From: Prevotella nigrescens
GTDB lineage: Bacteria > Bacteroidota > Bacteroidia > Bacteroidales > Bacteroidaceae
Length of the DNA stretch: 64,000 bases
Reading direction: 5' to 3'
Assembly (NCBI RefSeq): GCF_031191185.1
Contig: NZ_CP133465.1
Coordinates: forward strand, 1,856,001-1,920,000
The notes beneath the pieces are model-generated. The model was given only the letters and a program-made list of their open reading frames with translations, ran no database searches and had not been told where the DNA came from. This document shows positions 1 to 8,191 of this stretch, in pieces; the stretch's first letter is position 1; each line of letters opens with the position of its first letter. Made by a program: the position numbers and the translations under genes.

Positions 1-808
1 CAATGAAATTAGAAACACTTGTAAGATTATAAACACTTGGAATGATGCTGTAGGCTTCTTGAAGTTTATTCTTTGCAGACCTCCAACCGACCCCATCAGT
101 AATCCAAACGAACTCGAAACCTTCAACAGAATTAATCTTCAGAGCTATATCTGAATAAGAACGAGCAACCTCGTTAAGCTTAGAACCACCGCCACTATAG
201 AAATTAACCTCAATGAGATAGGTCTTTTCCAGAGTTTCAATAACAAAGTCAAAACGCTTCTCGTCATCACCAAGTACAGCCTGCAAGTCAGTCCATTCAG
301 TAGAATAGACTTCCTTACGATAAGTTATATCGTTGTCTGAAAATATCTTTTCAACCACATTTTCCATTACAACTCCACTTCTATTTTTGCGAGCATTGGT
401 ATCAAGACCAGTCTCAATACCAAATACATAATCTACCAAATCTTTGATTTTACGCTCTCTAAAGATTTCAGCAAGACCTGTGCCTTCAAGGTATTCAATT
501 ACGCCATCAACACTTTCAAACAGCCTATTAAGAAAAATACATTCACCCTTGGAATTTAGAACTTTCCTTTCTCCTTTGCTGCGAACTGCAATAAGAATGT
601 CCATAATGCTGAAAGCTGTTTTATCACGATGCCAAATTGCTTCTACGCTCTTGCGAAGGTCGGTCGTACCAATAAGGCTGTTCAACATACAAAGGCTCAA
701 CTTGATATTATCAACATTATTGGAAATCTTTTTGAAATCGCAGAAGAAATTCAATGTTTGGTTTGTCTCTTGAAGTTGAGACATGAATTGTTCAAAGTTC
801 TTTTCCAT
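1..808 (-). CDS. DpnII-type GATC restriction endonuclease (partial, C-terminus off the window)
   Basis: The reading frame starts at an ATG at 808 and stays open to base 1, giving 269 residues; R.DpnII is about 288 residues, so roughly 20 are missing beyond the edge. The protein begins MEKNFEQFMSQL and carries the family's FDFVI (D187) followed by LIEVNFYSGGGSK (E200, N202), which fits the variant PD-(D/E)xK nuclease centre of DpnII/MboI-like enzymes. It should cut unmethylated GATC. The start lies only 8 bp after the stop of the Dam-type methylase, so the two are one transcript with the protective methylase made first, the usual order for such systems. No gene overlaps it on the plus strand that I believe; small plus-strand frames here are shadows. 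Assignment is by family resemblance and is strong because of the methylase partner. Confidence 0.9.
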   Translation of the reverse strand, partial: MEKNFEQFMSQLQETNQTLNFFCDFKKISNNVDNIKLSLCMLNSLIGTTDLRKSVEAIWHRDKTAFSIMDILIAVRSKGERKVLNSKGECIFLNRLFESVDGVIEYLEGTGLAEIFRERKIKDLVDYVFGIETGLDTNARKNRSGVVMENVVEKIFSDNDITYRKEVYSTEWTDLQAVLGDDEKRFDFVIETLEKTYLIEVNFYSGGGSKLNEVARSYSDIALKINSVEGFEFVWITDGVGWRSAKNKLQEAYSIIPSVYNLTSVSNFI

Positions 809-816
809 AGTTTTCG

Positions 817-1812
817 TTATGAAGATAGTGCTTTCTTTAAACCATAGTTGTTTGTCGCATCTCTTTCCGCCACATATTCAGGTTCTAACATAAAGTTGTC
901 TGCATAAGCATTAGCCTTGGTATTTAAATAGTTATGCACCAATATCTCTGTCAGTTTACCTCTTTTCTGCGAATTAGAGTTAATGCTTCGGGCAGCCCAG
1001 ACCCGCTCAATCTTATATGCACCATAAAGAACATCGAAGAAATTGTCGGTTTCGTCCTTTCCTTTACAATCAGAATTACTGAGCATGAACTTATAGCCAG
1101 CTGCATCAATCCTATCGCAAAATTCCTTCAGACGAGCTTGCGCATCATCATTGAATGCCTCTTTGGTATAATTATTAAAACTCGAAGTATCGCTCAACGG
1201 GCGATAGGGAGGATCGAAATAAAAGAATGTATCGCCATGAGCATGGGTAAATGTTGCTTCAAAATCGCCTGTCAAAATCTCTACACGCTGAAGTAAAGTA
1301 CTGTCTTTGCGTATGGTATCAGGATCGCAAATAGTTGGATTGGCGTATTTTCCAAAGGGAACATTAAACAAACCTTTCTTATTTACCCTGTAAAGACCAT
1401 TGAAACAAGTGCGATTCAAAAAGAAAAACATAGTTGTATTCTCTATCGAATCCAGATTTTTTTGATTGTATCGAGCACGCGCAGCCATAAAGAACGCCTT
1501 GCGTTCTTCTTCGGTATCAAGCGATAAATAAGCGATTTCTACCTGCCCAAGCGATTTTATAAGTTCTTCGGGGGTATCGCGAACAACCTGATAACAAGTC
1601 GTTAAATCTGAGTTAATATCATTAATTACAGCATGCTTGATATTTGGATACCGTTGCAACATGTAGAAAAGCATAGCTCCACCACCTACGAAAGGTTCAA
1701 TATAGGTAACATTCTTCCATCTGCTAAAGTCAGCCGGAAGTTGTGCATCTAATTGTTCGATAAGTTGGCTTTTACCACCCACCCATTTAATAAAAGGTCT
1801 TGCTTTTGCCAT
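817..1812 (-). CDS. dam: DpnM/Dam-type adenine-N6 DNA methyltransferase
   Basis: A 331-residue D12-class adenine methylase. Visible motifs: PFIKWVGGKSQL at residues 6-17 (motif X), EPFVGGGA at 39-46 (motif I, AdoMet binding) and DPPYRPL starting at D200 (catalytic motif IV). This order is that of Dam/M.DpnII enzymes, which methylate the adenine of GATC. It is followed 8 bp later by the DpnII-like endonuclease, so it is the protective half of a restriction-modification system and probably not a free-standing regulatory Dam. The protein is about 45 residues longer than M.DpnII (284); the extra residues lie mostly at the C-terminus. A TAACTTTG -7 box on the minus strand at 1876-1883 is a likely promoter. 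R-M systems of this kind are usually strain-variable. Confidence 0.93.
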   Translation of the reverse strand: MAKARPFIKWVGGKSQLIEQLDAQLPADFSRWKNVTYIEPFVGGGAMLFYMLQRYPNIKHAVINDINSDLTTCYQVVRDTPEELIKSLGQVEIAYLSLDTEEERKAFFMAARARYNQKNLDSIENTTMFFFLNRTCFNGLYRVNKKGLFNVPFGKYANPTICDPDTIRKDSTLLQRVEILTGDFEATFTHAHGDTFFYFDPPYRPLSDTSSFNNYTKEAFNDDAQARLKEFCDRIDAAGYKFMLSNSDCKGKDETDNFFDVLYGAYKIERVWAARSINSNSQKRGKLTEILVHNYLNTKANAYADNFMLEPEYVAERDATNNYGLKKALSS

Positions 1813-1875
1813 TTCTCATCTTCAAATACCCTCTAAAGGTGTTTATTAATATTCACTATTACTTTAATTCAGTCG

Positions 1876-1883
1876 CAAAGTTA
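1876..1883 (-). promoter_or_regulatory. -7 promoter box for dam/DpnII operon
   Basis: TAACTTTG on the minus strand fits the Bacteroidetes -7 consensus TAnnTTTG. It sits about 64 bp before the dam ATG. I see no good TTTG -33 box at the expected distance. Confidence 0.5.
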
Positions 1884-2074
1884 TAAAAAAAGTAATAAAT
1901 AATCATGCCTTTTTCTTATGAAATACAGTTCTATATTTATCGTAAAGATATTTTTAGATGGCTCAATTGAAGATTATCCTTAAATTTATTACATCGTTTA
2001 TCTACCACAAGATATTGACAAACAAACTTCAGATTGTAATAAACTAAGAATCAAGCAAGTAGAAAAGACTGTCT

Positions 2075-2133
2075 AAAAGAGGTTGTTTTGCGAGGTGAAA
2101 ACGGCTGTTTTACCTTACAAAACAGCCTCTTTT
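2075..2133. repeat. Dispersed intergenic hairpin, copy A (AAAGCGGCTGTTTTGC family)
   Basis: An imperfect inverted repeat: left arm 2075-2096 (AAAAGAGGTTGTTTTGCGAG...) and right arm 2112-2133, three mismatches over 22 bp, with a 15-base loop that itself holds AAAACGGCTGTTTT. Related hairpins occur at 34342-34376 and 59052-59108. The rest of the gene-free stretch 1813-2309 holds only the dam promoter and no convincing gene. Confidence 0.75.
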
Positions 2134-2309
2134 GCAATACCAAAACGCAGCTATTATCTTTTGGCAGGACTATCTTTACAAAATTAATGCTATTTTTCAC
2201 GTTCCATTCTGCAAGCAATAGGGGTATGGTTTATCATCTTTCGCATATCCACATTGCCACTTTTGGAAATCTGTCGCCTTGTAATAAAGGGTATTAGGAA
2301 CACGATAAA

Positions 2310-2966
2310 TCATGCCCCTATGCTGTTGCTGCATTGTTCGTTGCACACATGTTTCACGCTATACCTAAACTTATCGAAACGATGGAAGCCCATATCTTCT
2401 ACTCGTTGTTTGCTTTCGTCTTGTGCAATCTCCGTATTATAATAAGGTATAAGGGGTAAACGAACGAGTGTTTTCTCTGCATATCCGTTTTCTACAAGCC
2501 ACTTTAAGTTGTGTGCTACAACCTTGTTGCTTTGCATGGTGTAGGCTTTGTAGGTTTGTTCGTCCATATCTTTGACATCGACAATGAATTCCCTGACAAG
2601 CGGTGCAACCATTTCCAACTGCTTCAAAGGCACGTTCAACGATGTTTCCAATATGATGCTCCACTCGGGATTCATTATTTTTGCAAACTCAACGATGAAC
2701 TCGCTGCGCAATAAAGGCTCGCCACCACCAAAGCAAATGCCTCCACCAGTTGCCACGAAATAAAGGTCGTCTATCTCCACCTCGCTGTAAAGTTCGCTCG
2801 GTGTAATGGTTCTCAACACACCATCGGGCGACAAGCATTGCGGATTTAAACAGTATTTGCAATACAACGGACAGCCGTGGAAAGCCACAAGAGTAGTTAC
2901 GCCCTCACCATCGGTGGTTAAACGGTGGCTATCGATGCCGATTATGGGTGCCTTTACTTCTTGCAT
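2310..2966 (-). CDS. Radical SAM protein, glycyl-radical-activase-like
   Basis: A 218-residue small radical SAM enzyme. The [4Fe-4S] cluster ligands are C32, C36 and C39 in GCPLYCKYC (CxxxCxxC), followed by the AdoMet-contact stretch ICFGGGEPLL. Length and motif spacing match activases of pyruvate formate-lyase and anaerobic ribonucleotide reductase, which abstract a hydrogen to make a glycyl radical. No glycyl-radical enzyme is nearby, so the substrate is unknown. Two additional cysteines occur near the C-terminus (CNEQC). The start overlaps the end of the upstream gene by 13 bp, which suggests translational coupling and a shared function with that Cys-motif protein. General annotation is secure; the specific role is not. 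Confidence 0.85.
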   Translation of the reverse strand: MQEVKAPIIGIDSHRLTTDGEGVTTLVAFHGCPLYCKYCLNPQCLSPDGVLRTITPSELYSEVEIDDLYFVATGGGICFGGGEPLLRSEFIVEFAKIMNPEWSIILETSLNVPLKQLEMVAPLVREFIVDVKDMDEQTYKAYTMQSNKVVAHNLKWLVENGYAEKTLVRLPLIPYYNTEIAQDESKQRVEDMGFHRFDKFRYSVKHVCNEQCSNSIGA

Positions 2967-3670
2967 TTCTTCTTGTGCGACGTGTATTTGGGTGTTGTAC
3001 GGTTATAAACATCATCGCGTGGACTTGTTGTTATTCCGCCTACAGCGGGCATTTCGCCTTGCATAACGAGTTCATCGTTTTCTAAAGCTACGGTTCTATT
3101 TCTCGCGTCTAATAGGTCTTTTGCCTTAACCATCTTGTCTTTACACCCAACAAACGATATTTTCAAATTTGTTTCTCGAGGCACTTTCACTGCAAAATAA
3201 CCATCTATGTCGCTTATCGTCCCTTTGGTTGTGCCCTGAAGAATTACTGAAGCTCCTGGTATAGGTTCTTTATCATCATCAAATATCAAACGGGCACGCA
3301 CCACAATTGCATCTTCTGCTCCGTCAGAAAGGTCTTTTACAGCAATACTGTCTAAAGCATTAACTTGCGGAACAGGCTTTTTAAAATTGTCTTGTTTTAT
3401 GTTATGAGCCACATCTTGTATAGGAACAACCATTACACACAAGCCAGCTGCAACTCCGCCCACCTTTACGGCAAAGCCATTGCGTTGCTTTCGTTTGAGT
3501 TCACCCTCTAAATAGCGCACTTCTGCTTCGCATGCAGGGCACGTTCCCTTGCATTCGCCTTCATAATTGCACTCTTTCGGAGCGTAACGAATACCGTTTG
3601 CATCGGCAATTCTCCGGCGAATATCTTTCAAAAACTTACAAGTTGATTTACCTTTATTCATAAGTCGCAT
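2954..3670 (-). CDS. Cys-motif N-terminus plus carboxypeptidase-regulatory-like domain protein
   Basis: A 238-residue protein of unknown function with three parts. The N-terminus (about residues 8-55) reads CKFLKDIRRRIADANGI, then a four-cysteine motif ECNYEGECKGTCPACEAE (C-x5-C-x3-C-x2-C), a block I recall from many Bacteroidetes proteins. Next comes a hydrophobic segment (VKVGGVAAGLCVMVVPI), probably one membrane span. The C-terminal part (IPGASVILQGTTKGTISDIDGYFAV) is a CarboxypepD_reg-like beta-sandwich. It overlaps the radical SAM gene downstream. Two ATGs are possible, 3670 or 3661; an AAAGGA sits about 9 bases before the second, which favours 3661. The cysteine block could bind a metal or cluster, or be a maturation target of the neighbour; that is inference. 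Confidence 0.75.
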   Translation of the reverse strand: MRLMNKGKSTCKFLKDIRRRIADANGIRYAPKECNYEGECKGTCPACEAEVRYLEGELKRKQRNGFAVKVGGVAAGLCVMVVPIQDVAHNIKQDNFKKPVPQVNALDSIAVKDLSDGAEDAIVVRARLIFDDDKEPIPGASVILQGTTKGTISDIDGYFAVKVPRETNLKISFVGCKDKMVKAKDLLDARNRTVALENDELVMQGEMPAVGGITTSPRDDVYNRTTPKYTSHKKKCKK

Positions 3671-3867
3671 TCCTTTAAAAGTCTTTCGGTTCCTCCAACA
3701 AGAGGCTATCTTCCGACGGTAAAATTATAAATAATATCTCAAAATACAAAGAAATAGCGGCAAAATAAACAACAGGACCTCGATATTCTGACAATTTGGC
3801 AGAGCCTTTTAATTAGGAATATTATTTGATATTATAAGAATAAACATAAAAACAAAAGGAAAAAGCA

Positions 3868-6456
3868 ATGACATTAGACAAATTTACAATTAAAGCACAA
3901 GAGGCTATCCAAGCCGCAATAGACTTGGCAAGCCGCAATGGGCAACAAGTAATCGAGCCATTGCACATTCTTGCCGGCATAATGGAGAAAGGAAAGGACG
4001 TAGTGAACTACCTCTTCCATAAGTCAGGCATTAATCTGCAAATAGTAGAAAGTGCAGTGCAAAGCGAGATTACCCACTTGCCCAAGGTGTCAGGAGGCGA
4101 ACCTTATCTTTCTCCCGATGCCAACAAAGTAATACAGACAACGATGGACGAGTCGCAGAAAATGGGCGACGAGTTCGTGAGCATAGAGCCTTTGTTGCTT
4201 GCTCTGCTAAAAGTGAATTCTTCAGCAAGCCGTATTCTAAAAGATGCAGGCTGTACCGAAGAAATAATGAGGGCAGCAATTAAGGAACTAAGACAAGGTT
4301 CGAAAGTACAAAACCAAAGTGGCGACGAGAACTATCAGGCTTTATCAAAGTATGCACGCAACTTGGTTGAATACGCTCGGTCGGGAAAGCTCGACCCAGT
4401 AATAGGTCGCGACGAGGAAATACGCCGCGTATTGCAAATTCTTTCACGAAGAACGAAGAACAATCCTATACTTATCGGCGAACCGGGTACGGGTAAGACC
4501 GCCATTGTAGAAGGCTTGGCAGAACGTATAGTACGGGGCGACGTGCCAGAAAACCTGAAAGACAAGCAACTCTACTCGTTGGATATGGGTGCGTTGGTAG
4601 CAGGCGCGAAGTACAAAGGCGAGTTCGAGGAACGACTGAAAGGTGTCGTCAAAGAGGTAACCAACGCTGAAGGCAACATCATTCTCTTCATCGACGAAAT
4701 CCACACGCTCGTCGGAGCAGGTGGCGGAGAGGGTGCAATGGACGCTGCCAACATTCTGAAGCCAGCCCTTGCACGAGGCGAACTGCGTGCCATCGGTGCG
4801 ACAACGCTCAACGAATATCAGAAGTACTTCGAGAAAGACAAGGCACTCGAACGTCGTTTCCAAACAGTAATGGTAGACGAACCGAGCGAGATAGACGCCA
4901 TTTCAATACTTCGTGGATTGAAAGAACGCTACGAGAACCACCATAAAGTGCGTATTCAGGACGATGCCTGCATTGCTGCCGTCAAACTATCCGAACGTTA
5001 CATCTCTGACAGATTTCTGCCCGACAAGGCTATAGACCTGATGGACGAAGCCGCAGCAAAGCTTCGCATGGAGCGCGATTCGGTTCCTGAAGAGTTAGAC
5101 GAGATTACGCGCCGGCTGAAACAGCTGGAAATAGAGCGCGAAGCCATCAAGCGCGAAAACGATACCGACAAGATTGCACAGTTGGACAAGGAGATCGCCG
5201 AACTGAAAGATCAGGAAACGAGTTTCAAGGCTAAGTGGGAAGGCGAGAAAAACTTGGTGAACAAAATACAGCAAGACAAGGAAGAGATTGAGCATTTGAA
5301 GTTCGAAGCCGACAGGGCAGAACGCGAAGGCAACTACGAACGTGTGGCTGAAATTCGTTATTCACGGTTGAAAGCGTTGGAAGACGATATAAAGAACATA
5401 CAGAAACAGCTGCAAGCAACACAAGGCGGCGAAGCCATGATAAGAGAGGAGGTTACTGCCGAAGACATTGCAGAGGTGGTAAGCCGATGGACAGGAATTC
5501 CTGTTACAAGAATGTTGCAAAGCGAACGCGACAAGCTGCTACACCTCGAGGAAGAGCTGCACAAGCGTGTCATCGGACAAGACGAGGCTATCAGTGCCGT
5601 TGCCAATGCTGTCAGACGTTCTCGTGCAGGCTTGCAAGACCCCAAGAAACCTATCGCATCTTTCATCTTCCTCGGCACAACGGGTACTGGTAAAACCGAA
5701 TTGGCAAAGGCATTGGCAGAATACTTGTTCAACGACGAGACGATGATGACGCGTATAGACATGAGCGAGTATCAGGAAAAGTTCAGCGTATCGCGCCTCA
5801 TCGGAGCGCCTCCGGGGTACGTCGGTTACGACGAAGGTGGACAATTGACCGAGGCTGTTCGACGCAAGCCGTACTCTGTAGTTTTGTTCGATGAAATAGA
5901 AAAGGCACACCCCGACGTGTTCAACATTCTGCTGCAAGTGCTCGACGACGGTCGGCTGACCGATAATAAAGGACGTGTGGTAAACTTCAAGAACACCATC
6001 ATCATCATGACGTCTAACCTTGGGTCGCAATATATCCAGCAGGAATTTGCCAAACTCACGGACAACAACCGACAGGAGATTATCGACAATGCACGCAACA
6101 CCGTGATGGATATGCTGAAACAGACCATTCGTCCGGAGTTCCTGAACCGCATCGACGAAACGATAATGTTCCTCCCACTCACGCAAAGCGAGATAGCACA
6201 GATTGTAACCTTGCAGCTTAAGCGTGTGGAAGCAATGCTTGCACCACAAGGATTTACACTGAAATGGACCGACAGCGCAGTAGATTATCTTACCAAGGTA
6301 GGCTACGACCCAGAGTTTGGTGCCCGCCCTGTGAAGCGAGCTATACAACACTACGTGCTGAACGACCTCAGTAAAGCAATCCTTGCAGAAACCGTAAGTC
6401 GGGAAAAGCCTGTCATCATCGACGACTTCGGAGAAGGATTGGTATTCCACAATTAA
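3868..6456 (+). CDS. clpB: ClpB protein disaggregase (Hsp100 AAA+ chaperone)
   Basis: An 862-residue class I Hsp100 of normal length. An N-terminal Clp repeat domain (residues 1-145) is followed by the first AAA+ module with Walker A GEPGTGKT at 204-211 and Walker [11 protein letters not shown], a long coiled-coil M domain (about 400-530, rich in E/K/R), and the second AAA+ module with Walker A GTTGTGKT at 603-610, pore loop [13 protein letters not shown] and Walker [13 protein letters not shown]. The M domain and the absence of an IGF loop distinguish it from ClpA/ClpX. It rescues aggregated proteins together with DnaK. It stands alone, transcribed away from the upstream minus-strand pair, and ends before a strong terminator. 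I did not find a CIRCE element upstream. Confidence 0.98.
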   Translation: MTLDKFTIKAQEAIQAAIDLASRNGQQVIEPLHILAGIMEKGKDVVNYLFHKSGINLQIVESAVQSEITHLPKVSGGEPYLSPDANKVIQTTMDESQKMGDEFVSIEPLLLALLKVNSSASRILKDAGCTEEIMRAAIKELRQGSKVQNQSGDENYQALSKYARNLVEYARSGKLDPVIGRDEEIRRVLQILSRRTKNNPILIGEPGTGKTAIVEGLAERIVRGDVPENLKDKQLYSLDMGALVAGAKYKGEFEERLKGVVKEVTNAEGNIILFIDEIHTLVGAGGGEGAMDAANILKPALARGELRAIGATTLNEYQKYFEKDKALERRFQTVMVDEPSEIDAISILRGLKERYENHHKVRIQDDACIAAVKLSERYISDRFLPDKAIDLMDEAAAKLRMERDSVPEELDEITRRLKQLEIEREAIKRENDTDKIAQLDKEIAELKDQETSFKAKWEGEKNLVNKIQQDKEEIEHLKFEADRAEREGNYERVAEIRYSRLKALEDDIKNIQKQLQATQGGEAMIREEVTAEDIAEVVSRWTGIPVTRMLQSERDKLLHLEEELHKRVIGQDEAISAVANAVRRSRAGLQDPKKPIASFIFLGTTGTGKTELAKALAEYLFNDETMMTRIDMSEYQEKFSVSRLIGAPPGYVGYDEGGQLTEAVRRKPYSVVLFDEIEKAHPDVFNILLQVLDDGRLTDNKGRVVNFKNTIIIMTSNLGSQYIQQEFAKLTDNNRQEIIDNARNTVMDMLKQTIRPEFLNRIDETIMFLPLTQSEIAQIVTLQLKRVEAMLAPQGFTLKWTDSAVDYLTKVGYDPEFGARPVKRAIQHYVLNDLSKAILAETVSREKPVIIDDFGEGLVFHN

Positions 6457-6528
6457 TGATTATAGGTAAGCTCTATGCCTCCTTTGACCTCTATAACACA
6501 TAGAGTCCTCATATATTCTAAAACATTG

Positions 6529-6566
6529 ACCGCCCTACTCGTACAGAGGAAGGGCGGTTTTGTTTT
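6529..6566 (+). terminator. Rho-independent terminator of clpB
   Basis: Inverted repeat ACCGCCCT (6529-6536) with AGGGCGGT (6551-6558) followed by TTTGTTTT. Confidence 0.85.
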
Positions 6567-6663
6567 ATATTCCACAAACTACAACAAGACAGAAACAATG
6601 ATACTGTTAGGCGTTTATCCCATACATAAATTCTAAGAACATACCTAAAAACTTCCATTTTAT

Positions 6664-6694
6664 TTTGATTAATCTGCAAATTAACGTACCTTTG
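6664..6694 (+). promoter_or_regulatory. Promoter of zinc-ribbon membrane protein gene
   Basis: TTTG at 6664-6667, 19 bp, then TACCTTTG at 6687-6694: a complete Bacteroidetes -33/-7 promoter, giving a leader of about 95 nt. Confidence 0.8.
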
Positions 6695-6795
6695 CGATGT
6701 TTCCGACTATCTAAACGAGCAATATTCAACTTTGCATAGACTTTAGTATAACAGAAAGAAAACTTAAAAAGAATGAATAAAAGAATAGGAACAAT

Positions 6796-7302
6796 ATGAA
6801 ATGTAAGAACTGCCACACGGAAGTGAATGAAAACGAACAGCAATGTCCTAATTGCGGTGCACCTTTACACGACGACTGCAACGAACCTACCATTAGTCGT
6901 GGGTTGGTAGTATTCATCGTTATCGGCACCGTATTTCTTGTAGGTTATGGCTTTTTCTACTATTTCAACCACATGCACGACCCTAAATATACGCTTACTT
7001 CGATAGAGCCAGACTCTAATTTGGCTGAGAAAAATACAGTTAAGATCGATACGATTGCACTTGGTACGCTTGACAAGGATTCGTTAGATAAAGAGGAAGC
7101 GAAGCAAGCAGAGAAAGTGCTGAACAGCATTCGGGGGAAACGAAACAAGAATAACAGCAGGAACAAAGAACAAAAACAAGACGAAGAAGCGTCTCCTGTA
7201 ACTGTGCCTTCCAACCCAGACGACGGCAACACTGCACCCGACGTTACACCTATTGCGCCTACTGTCGCGAAGCCACATGTAGAGAAAATAGAGGTGAAAT
7301 AA
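6796..7302 (+). CDS. Zinc-ribbon, single-span membrane protein of unknown function
   Basis: A 168-residue protein. Residues 3-20 form a zinc ribbon (C3xxC6 ... C17PNC20G). A hydrophobic span at about 36-57 (GLVVFIVIGTVFLVGYGFF) should cross the membrane. The remaining 110 residues are charged and low-complexity, with a lysine/asparagine-rich stretch (GKRNKNNSRNKEQK) and a proline/threonine-rich end. The likely topology is zinc ribbon in the cytoplasm and tail in the periplasm. Such proteins are common in Bacteroidetes but I do not recognise a defined function. It has its own promoter and lies convergent with trmO. Confidence 0.8.
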   Translation: MKCKNCHTEVNENEQQCPNCGAPLHDDCNEPTISRGLVVFIVIGTVFLVGYGFFYYFNHMHDPKYTLTSIEPDSNLAEKNTVKIDTIALGTLDKDSLDKEEAKQAEKVLNSIRGKRNKNNSRNKEQKQDEEASPVTVPSNPDDGNTAPDVTPIAPTVAKPHVEKIEVK

Positions 7303-7327
7303 CGAATAGCGCAACACAAAGAAGTGG

Positions 7328-8014
7328 TTACACTATCACTTCCAGAACTATACAACGTCCGTTTTCTACCCGAAAGCGGACATCTTTGTTTCCAAACGCC
7401 ATGCCGTAAACACGATTGGCATCGTGCTGATAGTGTGGACGTGGGTCTTGGGCAAGCACTTCCGATAATGCCTTTATTTCGTTCTGATTGAAGAAATCGC
7501 CTATGTTATCGGGCAATTCTACATCTAAAGATTGCCAAATGCTTGAATCGGTATATCCACCACGTGCTTCTATGTGTGCATCGGCGTATGGCAAATAAGG
7601 CTTGACATCGTAGATAGGCGTTCCGTCCATAAGGTCTGCTCCCGAAACTTCTATGACACCATCTTTGCCAATATTTACTATGCGCACCGATGACAAGCCC
7701 AAACCGTTCGGGCGGAAAGGCGAACGTGAAGCAAACACCCCTACCCTTTCGTTGCCTCCCAAACGTGGCGGACGCACCATAAGGCTGTCGTCCTCATTCC
7801 ACTTCTTACCTCCAACAGGTTCGTTCGCCGAGAAACCCCATATCAACCAAACATAATCGAAACCTTCCAAGCCACGCAAGGCATCTTCACTGCTGAATTT
7901 CGGTTCAAAAACAATGCGTCCTCTCAACTCGCTTACCAATCCGCTTTGGCGCGGAATACCAAACTTTGTGGTAAACGGAGAACGAAAATAAGCTATCGGT
8001 TCTATTTCTTTCAT
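7328..8014 (-). CDS. trmO: TrmO-like tRNA (t6A37) N6-methyltransferase (TsaA/YaeB family)
   Basis: A 228-residue protein of the TsaA/VirR-like beta-barrel family. Diagnostic stretches are IEPIAYFRSPF at the N-terminus, GLEGFDYVWLIWGF, and VGVFASRSPFRPNGLGLSSV in the middle; the C-terminal part contains DPRPHYQ and VYGMAF, as in E. coli TrmO. The enzyme uses AdoMet to methylate N6 of t6A at position 37 of ANN-decoding tRNAs. The ATG at 8014 is nearly at the transcription start predicted from the promoter, so the message may be leaderless. It stands alone, convergent with the zinc-ribbon gene. Confidence 0.9.
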   Translation of the reverse strand: MKEIEPIAYFRSPFTTKFGIPRQSGLVSELRGRIVFEPKFSSEDALRGLEGFDYVWLIWGFSANEPVGGKKWNEDDSLMVRPPRLGGNERVGVFASRSPFRPNGLGLSSVRIVNIGKDGVIEVSGADLMDGTPIYDVKPYLPYADAHIEARGGYTDSSIWQSLDVELPDNIGDFFNQNEIKALSEVLAQDPRPHYQHDANRVYGMAFGNKDVRFRVENGRCIVLEVIV

Positions 8015-8018
8015 ACCA

Positions 8019-8048
8019 CAAACTTACATAAAAAAACGCAAAAACAAA
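8019..8048 (-). promoter_or_regulatory. trmO promoter, overlapping the start region
   Basis: On the minus strand TTTG (8048-8045), 18 bp, TAAGTTTG (8026-8019). Transcription would start within a few bases of the ATG at 8014. Confidence 0.6.
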
Positions 8049-8112
8049 TACACAGCTCAATAATTATTGCATTTTTTATTGACAACTAATACAGCCTTTG
8101 CTATTTTTTACT

Positions 8113-8120
8113 TATCTTTG
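8113..8120 (+). promoter_or_regulatory. -7 promoter box of the OPT transporter gene
   Basis: TATCTTTG matches TAnnTTTG. No well-spaced TTTG -33 box is visible; the nearest TTTG (8097-8100) is only 12 bp upstream. Confidence 0.5.
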
Positions 8121-8191
8121 CGACTGCATTAAACCGAAATTTGCAAAATCGAAACGAAACTTTACCTTTAGAATAACATACAACTAAGGAT

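Noticed and set aside
3721..3867. CIRCE or heat-shock operator before clpB
   Set aside because: No inverted repeat of that type is visible; only AT-rich sequence.
5539..6450. 303-residue minus-strand frame
   Set aside because: Opposite clpB.
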